Below are positions 41,880 to 50,336 of a stretch of 64,000 nt of DNA, piece after piece. The notes below the pieces were generated by a model. It was not told where the DNA came from. It ran no database searches and saw only the letters and a program-made list of their open reading frames with translations. Every line of letters begins with the position of its first letter. Position 1 is the stretch's first letter. The stretch is from Microbacterium maritypicum MF109 (lineage in GTDB: Bacteria > Actinomycetota > Actinomycetes > Actinomycetales > Microbacteriaceae), in the NCBI RefSeq assembly GCF_000455825.1, contig NZ_ATAO01000195.1:62001-126000 (forward strand), in the 5' to 3' direction. Made by a program: the position numbers and the translations under genes.

Positions 41880-42724
41880 CCTCCGTGATCCTCCCGCGGG
41901 TGCGCCGCCGTCGGCGGTCCGGATCCGACCTCGGTTTCTGGATCTCCTGCGGCCTCCTCGCACTCATCGCGGCGGCGGCCGCGTTCGCCCCGCTCCTCGC
42001 CCCCTACCAGGCCGACAGCGTCGACTTCGCCGCGATCTGGGAAGGGCCGAGCGCACAGCACCTGCTCGGCACGGACCAGCTCGGACGCGACCTCTTCTCC
42101 CGGCTCCTCATCGGAGCGGGTGAAACGCTCGTCGGGCCGGTGGTGCTGCTCGCGCTCGCCACCGTGCTCGGAGTGGCGATCGGTGTCCTGGCGGCGTGGC
42201 GGGGCGGATGGATCGATACGGTCCTGGCCCGCGCGACCGACGTGATGTTCGCGTTCCCCGGGCTGCTCTTCGTCGTGCTCGTCATCGCCGTGTTCGGCAA
42301 GGGGCCGGCCACGGCGATCGTGGCGCTCGCGCTCGCATACGCGCCGGTCATCGCGAAGTACACGCGCAGCCTGGCCCTGAGCGAGATGACGCGGCCCTAC
42401 ATCGACGCGTACCGGGTTCAGGGGCTCGGCGGCCTGACGATCTGCGTGCGCGGAGTCATCCCGAACCTGCTCCCTCCGCTCGTCGGGTATCTCGTCGTCC
42501 TCTTCGGCGAAGCCCTCATGAGTCTCGCGACGCTCAGCTTTCTCGGGTTCGGGGCGCAGCCTCCGAGCTCGGAGTGGGGCCTGATGGTCCAGGAGGGGCA
42601 ACCCGGAATCATCCAGGGGGAGTTCCTTCCCACGCTCGTCCCCGGTGCCGCCATCGCCATCGTCGTCATCGCGGTGAACGTCGCCGGGGTGCGCGTGGCC
42701 GACCGACTGCTTGCGAAGGGATGA
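41876..42724 (+). CDS. Dipeptide-type ABC importer, permease (DppC type)
   Basis: A 282-residue permease. The N-terminus is basic (RVRRRRRSGSD), followed by a helix and then LAPYQADSVDFAAIWEGPSAQHLLGTDQLGRDLFSRLL, the DppC family signature HxLGTDxLGRD. The EAA loop is YIDAYRVQGLGGLTICVRGVIPN. It pairs with the DppB-type protein. The ATG overlaps the preceding stop, and the ATPase gene begins three bases after its end. Confidence 0.9.
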   Translation: MTSVILPRVRRRRRSGSDLGFWISCGLLALIAAAAAFAPLLAPYQADSVDFAAIWEGPSAQHLLGTDQLGRDLFSRLLIGAGETLVGPVVLLALATVLGVAIGVLAAWRGGWIDTVLARATDVMFAFPGLLFVVLVIAVFGKGPATAIVALALAYAPVIAKYTRSLALSEMTRPYIDAYRVQGLGGLTICVRGVIPNLLPPLVGYLVVLFGEALMSLATLSFLGFGAQPPSSEWGLMVQEGQPGIIQGEFLPTLVPGAAIAIVVIAVNVAGVRVADRLLAKG

Positions 42725-42727
42725 AAG

Positions 42728-43522
42728 ATGCTCCTCGACATCCAGGACCTTGACCTGGCCTTCGGCGAAGGAGACGACGCGGTTCGGATCCTCGCCGGTG
42801 TCAGCCTCACGGTGGACCGCGGTGAGCTCGTCGGACTCGTGGGAGAGTCGGGCTCGGGCAAGTCCACGACGGCTCGCGCCGTCCTCGCGCTCTACGGCGA
42901 TGAGGCGTCGATCGAGGGGAGCATCCGCGTCGACGGCACCCAGATGGTCGCCGCCGATGGGAGCACCCGGCGCCGAGTGCGCTCCGATTCCGTCTCGCTG
43001 GTGCAGCAGGATCCGCGCGCCGCGCTCAATCCGGTGCGGCGCATCGGGGACTCGCTCACCGAACGACTCGTCCGCGTGCACGGCTGGCGACGAGGTCGCG
43101 CCGAGGCGCATATCGTCCAGCTTCTCGCCGCGGTGGGACTCACCCACCCGGAGCGGAGAATGCGACAGTACCCGCATGAGCTCTCGGGCGGCATGCTCCA
43201 GCGCGTGGTCATCGCTTGCGCACTGAGCACCGATCCCGCGCTCCTGCTCGCCGATGAGGCGACGAGTGCGCTCGACGTGACGACGCAGGCCGAGATCATC
43301 GCGATCTTCCAACGGCAGATCCGCGACCGTGGTCTCGGCATGCTCTTCATCACCCACGACCTGGCGCTCGCCGGAGCGATCTGCGATCGGATCCATGTGC
43401 TCCGGCAGGGCGAGATCGTCGAGACGCTGACGACACCGGGGCTGTTCGCGGACGCCGTCCATCCGTACACGCTCTCGCTGATCGCCGCGGCCCCGGTGCT
43501 CGACACGAAGGAGGCGTCATGA
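42728..43522 (+). CDS. Dipeptide-type ABC importer, ATPase 1 (DppD type)
   Basis: A 264-residue ATPase. Walker A GESGSGKST, Q-loop VSLVQQDPRAALNPVRRIG, signature LSGGMLQR, Walker B LLLADEATSALD, and the family's C-terminal VHPYTLSLIAAAPVLD (oligo_HPY-like end, shorter than in DppD). It works with the second ATPase as a heterodimer. Its stop overlaps the next ATG by four bases. Confidence 0.9.
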   Translation: MLLDIQDLDLAFGEGDDAVRILAGVSLTVDRGELVGLVGESGSGKSTTARAVLALYGDEASIEGSIRVDGTQMVAADGSTRRRVRSDSVSLVQQDPRAALNPVRRIGDSLTERLVRVHGWRRGRAEAHIVQLLAAVGLTHPERRMRQYPHELSGGMLQRVVIACALSTDPALLLADEATSALDVTTQAEIIAIFQRQIRDRGLGMLFITHDLALAGAICDRIHVLRQGEIVETLTTPGLFADAVHPYTLSLIAAAPVLDTKEAS

Positions 43523-44373
43523 GTCTGGTGGAGGTCTCCGAGCTGTATCGGGCCTTTCGGATGGGTCCGGGAGCCGAGCGCGTCGTCGCGGTGAACAACG
43601 TGAGCTTCGCCATCGAATCGGGTGAGGCGCTCGGCCTCGTCGGTGAATCGGGTTCGGGCAAGTCGACGATCGCTCGGATCCTCGTCGGTCTGGAACGCGC
43701 CGACGCGGGGTCGGCGGTGATCGACGGTGTCGACCGCCTGAGCAGGCCGCGCGGCGGAGCCGAGCGCCGTGCGAGGGCTCGTGCGGTGCAGATGGTGTTC
43801 CAGGACCCGAACGGTTCGCTCGATCGACGGCTGACCGTGCGCGAGGCGTTGCGGCGCACCCTGCGTCTGCGGGAACAGGGGGCGGGCGCGCACATCGACC
43901 GCACGATCGGAGAGCTGCTGGATCGCGTGCGGCTGACCGAGCGGCACGCCGACGCGAAGCCGCATGAGCTGTCGGGCGGTCAGCGGCAGCGCGTCGCGAT
44001 CGCGCGCGCACTGGCGGTGTCTCCGCGCCTCGTCGTGCTCGACGAGGCCGTGTCCGCACTCGATGTCTCCGTGCAGGCGCAGGTGCTCGAACTCCTCGCC
44101 GAGATCCAGCGCGAGTCGGGGGTGAGCTATCTGTTCGTCAGTCACGACCTCGCCGTCATCCGCGAGCTCTGCTCCCGCGTGCTCGTGCTGTTCCGCGGCA
44201 CGGTGGTCGAACAGGGAGAGACCGGCCAGGTGCTGCGAAGCCCGCAACACCCGTACTCGCAGCTCCTCATCGCCTCGACGCCCGGCCCGGGGTGGGACCC
44301 GGAGCGGGTCGTGCAGGACCGGATGACCTTCACGCAACGCATGGAGGTCGTCGGTCGGGGCGACCGGAGGTAG
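43519..44373 (+). CDS. Dipeptide-type ABC importer, ATPase 2 (DppF type)
   Basis: A 284-residue ATPase. Walker A GESGSGKST, the DppF-typical MVFQDPNGSLDRRLTVREAL, signature LSGGQRQR, Walker B VVLDEAVSALDVS, and the C-terminal QHPYSQLLIASTPGPGWDPE oligo_HPY motif. It completes the operon 38061-44373. The convergent histidine kinase gene ends six bases away, with no hairpin visible between them. Confidence 0.9.
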   Translation: MSLVEVSELYRAFRMGPGAERVVAVNNVSFAIESGEALGLVGESGSGKSTIARILVGLERADAGSAVIDGVDRLSRPRGGAERRARARAVQMVFQDPNGSLDRRLTVREALRRTLRLREQGAGAHIDRTIGELLDRVRLTERHADAKPHELSGGQRQRVAIARALAVSPRLVVLDEAVSALDVSVQAQVLELLAEIQRESGVSYLFVSHDLAVIRELCSRVLVLFRGTVVEQGETGQVLRSPQHPYSQLLIASTPGPGWDPERVVQDRMTFTQRMEVVGRGDRR

Positions 44374-44379
44374 GTCGGG

Positions 44380-45666
44380 TCAGAGCGGGAGGACGATCGC
44401 GGCGATCAGGCCGCCGCCCTTGCGGGCGCGCAGACGCACCTCGCCGCCATGGGTCTTGGCGATGCTCTGCACGATCGCGAGTCCCAGGCCGGTGCCGTCC
44501 GGGCCGGCCGAGGTGCGACTCGCATCGCCACGGTAGAACGGCTCGGTGAGCAGCTGCACGGTGGCAGGGGTGATCGGCGTCCCGGTGTTCTCGACCTCGA
44601 TGACGGCTCGTCCGCGTTCCCGCCGGCATCGCACCCACAGCTCACCGCCGGGCACGTTGTGGCGGATGCCGTTCTCGAGCAGGTTGCGCACGGCCCTGGC
44701 CAGCAGCACCGCATCGCCCTCGACCGTGAGGTCGCGCAGGTTCGCGTGCACCTCGATCTCCTGGGCGTCGAGGTCGTCGACCTGGTCCTCGATGAGCGTG
44801 CGCAGCTGCACCGGTTCGACCTCGTCCAGCCCGGTGCGGGCGCGGGCGAGGGCGAGCAGGGCCGTGATGAGACGCTCGCTCTGCTCGGTGGCCCGCAGCG
44901 CGCGCTGCATGTTGGCCTGCAGGTCCGCCGGCACCGCCCCCTGTTCGAGCGGGATCTCCAGGGCGGTCCTGGTCGTGGTCAGCGGGGTGCGCAGCTCGTG
45001 CGAGGCGTTGGCCACGAAGCGATCCTGCGCGGTGAACGCCGACTGCAGCCGGTCGAGCATCCCGTCGATCGTGTCGCCCAGCTCCTTGATCTCGTCGTCG
45101 GGGCCCGGCAGATCGAGGCGGCGCCCGAGGTCGCGCTCCGAGATGTCGCGGGCTGCGGCGGTGACTTCGCCGATGCGGTCAAGTGAGCGCCGTGCGAGCC
45201 AGAACGCGATCGCGGCGGCGACACCGGTGAAGGCGACGAGCACCACGATCGACCACAGGAGGAGCCCGCTGCCGACCTCGTCCGCGAGGAACGTCGACTG
45301 CTGCAGCACCGCTCCTTCCACGGCGTCGAGTGCGACGGTCTGCATCGGCGTGGCCACCGCGAAGCCGGTGACATCGGCGGTCTCGGCGAAGTAGGCGCAT
45401 CCGGTGCCGGTCGTGCCGTAGAGGAGATCGCCGCTCTCGGCGAGCGGGGAGACGCCGCTCATGTCGGTGCTGTCCGCGGCCGGCGTCCCCGGTGCGACCT
45501 GTGTGACCGAGAGTGCGGGCACGCAGGTCGCGGCCGTCGTGTCGATGGCCGAGGCGAACAGCGACTGCACCACCAGGTACTGCACCGAGAGCAGTGCGGC
45601 ACCCGCGGCGATGAACACGGCCGCGATGGTGACGACCAGCCGGGTGCGGAAGCTCATGCGTCTCAT
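44380..45666 (-). CDS. Two-component sensor histidine kinase (OmpR-partner type)
   Basis: A 428-residue kinase. A short cytoplasmic N-terminus, the first hydrophobic helix (VVTIAAVFIAAGAALLSVQYLV) and a second (WSIVVLVAFTGVAAAIAFWLA) flank an extracytoplasmic sensor region of about 110 residues. HAMP follows (RRSLDRIGEVTAAARDISERDL). The phosphoacceptor His is in NASHELRTPLT. N-box NLLENGIRHN, G-boxes DGTGLGLAIVQS. Two cysteines in the sensor region might form a disulfide. The start overlaps the response regulator's stop by ATGA. Probable signal: cell-envelope or drug stress, given the efflux operon opposite. Confidence 0.9.
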   Translation of the reverse strand: MRRMSFRTRLVVTIAAVFIAAGAALLSVQYLVVQSLFASAIDTTAATCVPALSVTQVAPGTPAADSTDMSGVSPLAESGDLLYGTTGTGCAYFAETADVTGFAVATPMQTVALDAVEGAVLQQSTFLADEVGSGLLLWSIVVLVAFTGVAAAIAFWLARRSLDRIGEVTAAARDISERDLGRRLDLPGPDDEIKELGDTIDGMLDRLQSAFTAQDRFVANASHELRTPLTTTRTALEIPLEQGAVPADLQANMQRALRATEQSERLITALLALARARTGLDEVEPVQLRTLIEDQVDDLDAQEIEVHANLRDLTVEGDAVLLARAVRNLLENGIRHNVPGGELWVRCRRERGRAVIEVENTGTPITPATVQLLTEPFYRGDASRTSAGPDGTGLGLAIVQSIAKTHGGEVRLRARKGGGLIAAIVLPL

Positions 45667-46328
45667 GTCGTCCCCACTCGATACCCGTGCCCTGCCGCGG
45701 ACTGGACGACCTCGGGAGCCCCGAGCTTGCGGCGCAACGTGTGCACCACGATCTTGACCACGCCTCGGGTGCGCTCGTGCGGCTCGTCCCACACCTCGTC
45801 GAGCAGATCGTCGGCGCTGACGTAGCCGCCCTCCGCCGCGAGAAGCGTCTCGAGCACCCCGAACTCCTTGAGCGTGAGGCGGATCGGCGTGCCGTCGCGC
45901 TCCACGATGCGCCGCACGACGTCGAGGCGCACCCCGGCGAATTCGAGCACCGCACTCGCGCGCGCGGAGTGTCCGCGGCGGCCGAGAGCACGCAGGCGCG
46001 CGAGCAGCTCGACGTACGCGAACGGCTTGGCGAGGTAGTCGTCGGCACCGAGGTCGAGGCCCTCGACGCGGTCGTTGAGGGTGCCGGCGGCGGTGAGCAT
46101 CAGGATGCGCGCCGGGTACTCCTGCGCCACGAGGGTGCGGCACACGGCATCGCCGCTCAGCACGGGCAGGTCGCGGTCGAGCACGATCACGTCCACATCG
46201 TTCGATGCGGCGGCGGTCAGGGCGCTCGCCCCATCGCGCGCCACGTCGACGAGGTATCCCTCCCGGCGCAGGCCGTCGGCGAGGGTGTCGGCCAGGTCGG
46301 CCTCGTCTTCCACCAGCAGCAGTCGCAT
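45663..46328 (-). CDS. OmpR/PhoB-type response regulator
   Basis: A 221-residue regulator. The receiver domain starts MRLLLVEDEADLADTLADGL with phosphoacceptor Asp near residue 51 (VIVLDRDLPVLSG) and KPF at about 101. The winged-helix effector holds RLTLKEFGVLETLLAAEGGYVSADDLLDEVWDE and VVHTLRRKLG. GGGAGG precedes the ATG at 46328. It is upstream of and coupled to the kinase gene. An 11-bp-spaced direct repeat CGGTTAG in the divergent promoter region fits OmpR-type binding. Confidence 0.9.
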   Translation of the reverse strand: MRLLLVEDEADLADTLADGLRREGYLVDVARDGASALTAAASNDVDVIVLDRDLPVLSGDAVCRTLVAQEYPARILMLTAAGTLNDRVEGLDLGADDYLAKPFAYVELLARLRALGRRGHSARASAVLEFAGVRLDVVRRIVERDGTPIRLTLKEFGVLETLLAAEGGYVSADDLLDEVWDEPHERTRGVVKIVVHTLRRKLGAPEVVQSAAGHGYRVGTT

Positions 46329-46360
46329 GGCACCTCCCGTCTCCGAGGGTGCGCGGTGCG

Positions 46361-46378
46361 CGGTTAGTTTCCGGTTAG
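46361..46378. promoter_or_regulatory. Direct-repeat box for the OmpR-type regulator
   Basis: CGGTTAG at 46361-46367 and again at 46372-46378, start-to-start 11 bases, the spacing expected for tandem OmpR/PhoB-type monomers. It lies between the two-component genes (minus) and the lipoprotein/MacAB-like operon (plus). Confidence 0.6.
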
Positions 46379-46464
46379 GCGCCGTCATACCCCCAGCAAA
46401 CCAGCGCATCCGTAGAACTGACTGCACGTCGCGGACGAGCTGCGACCGCGAGAAAGGGAAAGTC

Positions 46465-47223
46465 ATGTTCGACTCGAAAGCACGCCGGTCCATGGTGGTG
46501 ATGCCCGCTGTCGTGGCGCTCTTCGCGCTCTCTGCGTGCACCGCCCCGTCCGGGGACGACAAGGCGAAGGACGGAGCGAACGATGCGGCCGCTGCGCGGT
46601 TCGTGAGCTGCCTGACCGACGAGGGCCAGACGGCGAAGATCGTCGAAGGCGGTCAGGTCGGGCTGCTGATGCCGGATGCTCCCGGTGACGGGGCGATGGG
46701 CACGCTGAGCGACAGTACCGCCTCTGCCGGCGCCGGAGAGGAGATGGCGATGACGATGATCTTCACGGACGACGACGGCACGTGGATGGCCTCGACAGCT
46801 GCATCCGGCTACCCCGAGGACGGCGGCCAGCGCGCGGCGTGGGAGGCGTGCGAGGAGAAGGTCCCCGAGTTCACGCAGCCGGAGCCGGACATCTCGATGA
46901 GGGCGGGCGCCGAGACGCAGATGATCTCCCCCGAGGAGCTCACGGAGGCCGGGCTCGCCTTCGCGTCGTGCGCACGGGACAACGGCTTCACGGACTTCGC
47001 CGACCCCGACTCCGACGGCATGCTGACGCTGCCGACGGGCATCACCGAAGACGAGGCGCGCACCCTCCTCGAGGCGTGTGCGGAGAAGGCGGGCGACATG
47101 CCGCCCATGTTCACGCAGGAGAGCATCGAAGCCGTCGACTTCGACTGGTTCGCCCTGATGAGCGAATACTTCGAAGGCGCCTTCACTGCGGCGACCGTCA
47201 TGCCCTCCGGAGGCGAGGAATGA
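46465..47223 (+). CDS. Secreted lipoprotein of the efflux operon (unknown family)
   Basis: A 252-residue protein. The signal ends in LFALSAC with Cys25 as lipidated residue. The mature part is acidic (many Asp/Glu, Met-rich) with two similar modules, FVSCLTDEGQTAKIV... and FASCARDNGFTDFADPDSDG, each with a conserved Cys, then EACEEKVPEF and LLEACAEKAGDM. Two paired C-x-n-C repeats suggest disulfide-stapled helical modules. No family was recognised. AGAAAGGGAAA precedes the ATG; the gene overlaps the HlyD-like gene by ATGA and is the first of the operon. Confidence 0.75.
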   Translation: MFDSKARRSMVVMPAVVALFALSACTAPSGDDKAKDGANDAAAARFVSCLTDEGQTAKIVEGGQVGLLMPDAPGDGAMGTLSDSTASAGAGEEMAMTMIFTDDDGTWMASTAASGYPEDGGQRAAWEACEEKVPEFTQPEPDISMRAGAETQMISPEELTEAGLAFASCARDNGFTDFADPDSDGMLTLPTGITEDEARTLLEACAEKAGDMPPMFTQESIEAVDFDWFALMSEYFEGAFTAATVMPSGGEE

Positions 47224-48275
47224 GCCGCCGGGTGACGAAGGTGCTGCTGCCGGTCGGGGTGCTGCTCGTGGCCGCGGCGGTGGCACTCGCAGTGCTGCAG
47301 CCGTGGAGCTCGGTGGCCGAGTCTCCGGACGACGCCGAGAAGCCGGTCACCGCCACGGCCGAGCTCACCACGCTGACCTCCGACCTGCGGCTGAACGGCA
47401 CCCTCAGCTACGGAGCGTCCATCGCGCTGCCGGGGCGCGGGGGGACCATCACACGCCTGCCCACCGCGGGTGAGGTGATCGGCGTCGGCCAGGCGATCTA
47501 CGAGGTCGACGGGAAGCCGGTGATCGCGATGCGCGGCGACCGTCCGTTCTGGCGCGACCTCGGCGTCGGCGTCGAGAAGGGCCCGGACGTGCGCCAGCTG
47601 GAGCAGGCGCTCGCCGACCTCGGCTTCGGCAGGAACATGACGGTGGACGACGAGTTCACCGCGGTCACGGAGACCAACGTCAAGGCCTGGCAGAAGTCGC
47701 TCGGGGTGCCGCAGGACGGCATCGTGAAGCTGGGAGACGTGGTCGCGATCACCGCCGCATCGGTGCGCATCGAGTCGGTGAAAGGAAAGCTGGGAGACCC
47801 CGCCGGGACGAGTCCGTTGACCTACACCAGCACCACCCTGCGTGTGGTCGCCAAGCTCACCGACGCGCAGGCCCGCGAGATCCTGCCGGGGACCCGGGTG
47901 ACCGTGGTGCTGCCGGACGGGACGGAGGTGCCCGCGACGGTGACCGCCGTCGACCCCGGTGGTCAGCCGACCGAGAAGGAGGGCGAGACGACGCCCGCCA
48001 CGGCGAACGTGGAGTTCGACGATCCGGCCGTCGCCGAGGGCATCGGACTGCGTGCGGTCAAGGTCGTGTTCGCGACCTCGGAGGTGAAGGAAGCGCTGGT
48101 CGTGCCGGTCACCGCCCTGGTGGCGACGACCGACGGAGGCTATGCGGTCGACGTGCTGCGCAAGGGCGGCAAGGTCGAACGGGTCGCCGTGGAGGTCGGA
48201 CTGATCGCCGACACCAAGGTGCAGGTCACGGGCGGAGACCTCGCTGCCGGCGACGCCGTGGTGGTGGCGCAATGA
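47220..48275 (+). CDS. HlyD/MacA-like membrane-fusion protein with peptidoglycan-binding domain
   Basis: A 351-residue protein with an uncleaved N-terminal membrane anchor (VLLPVGVLLVAAAVALAVL). Residues about 110-165 form a PG_binding_1-type module (GPDVRQLEQALADLGFGRNMTVDDEFTAVTETNVKAWQKSLG) nested in the adaptor. A HlyD-type beta-barrel region follows, ending AVDVLRKGGKVERVAVEVGLIAD. The architecture is typical of actinobacterial MacA-like adaptors, which lack an outer membrane. It overlaps both neighbours by ATGA. Confidence 0.85.
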   Translation: MSRRVTKVLLPVGVLLVAAAVALAVLQPWSSVAESPDDAEKPVTATAELTTLTSDLRLNGTLSYGASIALPGRGGTITRLPTAGEVIGVGQAIYEVDGKPVIAMRGDRPFWRDLGVGVEKGPDVRQLEQALADLGFGRNMTVDDEFTAVTETNVKAWQKSLGVPQDGIVKLGDVVAITAASVRIESVKGKLGDPAGTSPLTYTSTTLRVVAKLTDAQAREILPGTRVTVVLPDGTEVPATVTAVDPGGQPTEKEGETTPATANVEFDDPAVAEGIGLRAVKVVFATSEVKEALVVPVTALVATTDGGYAVDVLRKGGKVERVAVEVGLIADTKVQVTGGDLAAGDAVVVAQ

Positions 48276-48982
48276 CACCGGACACCGTGGTCGAGCTCGT
48301 CGACGTGATCAAGGAGTATCCGGGAAGTCCGCCGCTGCGCGTGCTGCACGGCATGAGTCTCGCGATCGAGAGCGGAGAACTGGTCGCAGTGGTCGGGGCA
48401 TCCGGATCCGGCAAGAGCACGATGCTCTCGATCATGGGCACGCTCGACGATCCCACCAGCGGCACCGTGCTGATCGACGGGACGGATGCCGCAGCCCTCG
48501 CCGAGCGCGAGCGGGCGGTGCTGCGCGCTCGCCGCATCGGGTTCGTGTTCCAGCAGTTCTTCCTGTTGCCGGCGCTCAGCGCGGTCGACAACGTGGCGCT
48601 CGGACTCCTCTACTCGGGAGTGCCTGCTGCGGAGCGCGCGGTGCGTGCCGCGGCCGCCCTGGAACGGGTCGGTCTCGGCGCCCGCATGAAGCACCGGCCC
48701 GGGCAGCTTTCCGGCGGGGAGCAGCAGCGGGTGGCCATCGCCCGCGCGATCGTCGGGAATCCGTCGGTGCTCTTCGCCGACGAGCCCACGGGGGCGCTCG
48801 ACTCCACCACGGGCGACCGCATCCTCGAACTCCTCACCTCGATCGCCGACTCCGGCACTGCGGTCGTGATCATCACTCATGACCCGCACATCGCGGAGCG
48901 CACGCAGCGGCAGGTCGGCATCCACGACGGACGCATCGTGAGCGATACGGGCTCACCGGATCGGGAAGAGGTCGCGGCATGA
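48272..48982 (+). CDS. MacB-type ABC ATPase
   Basis: A 236-residue ATPase of the LolD/MacB/FtsE group. Walker [10 protein letters not shown], the group motif [25 protein letters not shown], signature LSGGEQQR, Walker [13 protein letters not shown], switch His VIITHD. It energises the downstream FtsX-like permease. The start overlaps the adaptor gene and the end overlaps the permease start (GTG/ATG area at 48979), so the three are translated together. Confidence 0.9.
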   Translation: MTPDTVVELVDVIKEYPGSPPLRVLHGMSLAIESGELVAVVGASGSGKSTMLSIMGTLDDPTSGTVLIDGTDAAALAERERAVLRARRIGFVFQQFFLLPALSAVDNVALGLLYSGVPAAERAVRAAAALERVGLGARMKHRPGQLSGGEQQRVAIARAIVGNPSVLFADEPTGALDSTTGDRILELLTSIADSGTAVVIITHDPHIAERTQRQVGIHDGRIVSDTGSPDREEVAA

Positions 48983-50187
48983 GGCGCCGAGGGGAGCGGA
49001 TGCCGCGGCTGAGCGTCGCGGACAGCATCCGCACGGCGCTCATCGGACCGCGCAGCCGCAAGATGCGCACGGCCCTGTCGGCGCTCGGCGTCGCCGTGGG
49101 CATCGCGGCACTCACCGCCATCACGGGTATCGCCGCATCGAACCAGGCGGAGCTGCTGGCCAAGCTCGACGCGCTCGGCGCCAACATGATCGTGGTGCAG
49201 CCGGGGTACGGGCCGGACAACAAACCGGTCGCACTGCCGGAGACGGCCGGCGGGATGATCGAGCGGGTGACGGGGGTGGAGCAGGTCGGGGTGCTCGAGA
49301 AGGTGCCGGACGGTACCGGCGTGTATCGCAACGACCTCATGCCGAAGAGCCAGGGCAACGGGCTGACCGCGTATGCGGCGAGTCCCGACTTCCTCTCGTC
49401 CGTGGAGGGATCGGTCGCGAAGGGGTCGTGGTTCGACGAGACCGACCGCTCCCTGCCGGTGACCGTGCTCGGGTCAGCGGCAGCTGCGCGCATGGGCATC
49501 ACGGAGCCGGGCGTGCGGGTGTGGATCGGCGAGCAGTGGTACACCGTGATCGGGATCCTCGACTCGGCTGGGCTCGCGGAGGACATCGACGCGAGTGCCT
49601 TCCTCGGCGATCATTGGGCGGCCGAGCACGTGTCGGCGAAGGGCGATGACACGATCGCCTCGATCTACGTGCGCATGGCCGACGGCGGCACGGGCGAGAA
49701 GGTCCGAGACGCGATCGCCCGCGCCGCGAATCCGTCGTCCCCGTATGTGCAGGTGACCGGACTCGGCGACCTCGCCGGGGCGCGGGACACCGCGGATGAC
49801 TCGCTGTCCGGCCTCGCGGTCGGTCTCGCGGCGATCGCGCTGCTGGTCGGAGGGATCGGCATCGCGAACACCATGGTGGTGGCGGTGCTGGAGCGGCGTG
49901 GCGAGATCGGACTCCGGCGGGCGCTCGGCGCGCGTTCGGGTCAGATCGCGGGTCAGTTCGTGGCGGAGGCGATCGTGCTCGGCGGCCTGGGGGGCGTCGC
50001 CGGTCTGCTGCTGGGGGCCGCGGGGGTGTTCGTCTACGCCGGCATCCAGGGGCAGGCGGCGACGATACCCCTCGTGGTGCTCGTCGGGGGCCCGGCCGTG
50101 GCGCTGGTGGTCGGTGTGATCGCGGGGCTGTATCCGGCGATCAGCGCCGCCCGCCTCTCGCCCACGTCGGCGCTGCGCACGGTGTGA
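48979..50187 (+). CDS. MacB/FtsX-type ABC permease
   Basis: A 402-residue permease. One N-terminal helix (KMRTALSALGVAVGIAALTAITGIAAS), a large extracytoplasmic MacB_PCD domain of about 220 residues, then three C-terminal helices with the FtsX-type GIANTMVVAVLERRGEIGLRRALGARSGQIAGQFVAEAI. Such systems move molecules by mechanotransmission rather than through a channel. It is the last gene of operon 46465-50187. Confidence 0.9.
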   Translation: MRRRGERMPRLSVADSIRTALIGPRSRKMRTALSALGVAVGIAALTAITGIAASNQAELLAKLDALGANMIVVQPGYGPDNKPVALPETAGGMIERVTGVEQVGVLEKVPDGTGVYRNDLMPKSQGNGLTAYAASPDFLSSVEGSVAKGSWFDETDRSLPVTVLGSAAAARMGITEPGVRVWIGEQWYTVIGILDSAGLAEDIDASAFLGDHWAAEHVSAKGDDTIASIYVRMADGGTGEKVRDAIARAANPSSPYVQVTGLGDLAGARDTADDSLSGLAVGLAAIALLVGGIGIANTMVVAVLERRGEIGLRRALGARSGQIAGQFVAEAIVLGGLGGVAGLLLGAAGVFVYAGIQGQAATIPLVVLVGGPAVALVVGVIAGLYPAISAARLSPTSALRTV

Positions 50188-50240
50188 GCGCGCGGTGGGA
50201 GGAGATCTCGCGTTCGGGCGGAGATCTCGACCTCGAGGCT

Positions 50241-50291
50241 CCTCCCGACGCGGAGACCTCCTCCCGACGCGGAGACCTCCTCCCGACGCGG
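50241..50291. repeat. 19-bp tandem repeat, 2.7 copies
   Basis: The unit CCTCCCGACGCGGAGACCT starts at 50241 and 50260, with a partial copy at 50279-50291. Seventeen bases of it (CTCCTCCCGACGCGGAG) recur as exact reverse complement at 58513-58529. It lies between the efflux operon and the lipase-maturation-factor gene. Confidence 0.8.
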
Positions 50292-50324
50292 TGCAACCCC
50301 CTGACCCGTTCACGAGCCCGGGCG

Positions 50325-50330
50325 TAGCCT
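50325..50330 (+). promoter_or_regulatory. -10 element of a leaderless promoter (LMF gene)
   Basis: TAGCCT, six bases (GTGGCC) and the GTG start at 50337. An in-frame GTG at 50331 would begin inside the six-base gap. Confidence 0.55.
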
Positions 50331-50336
50331 GTGGCC

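Noticed and set aside
50241..50291. Possible CRISPR array
   Set aside because: Units are contiguous 19-bp repeats with no spacers, only 2.7 copies, and no cas genes are present.
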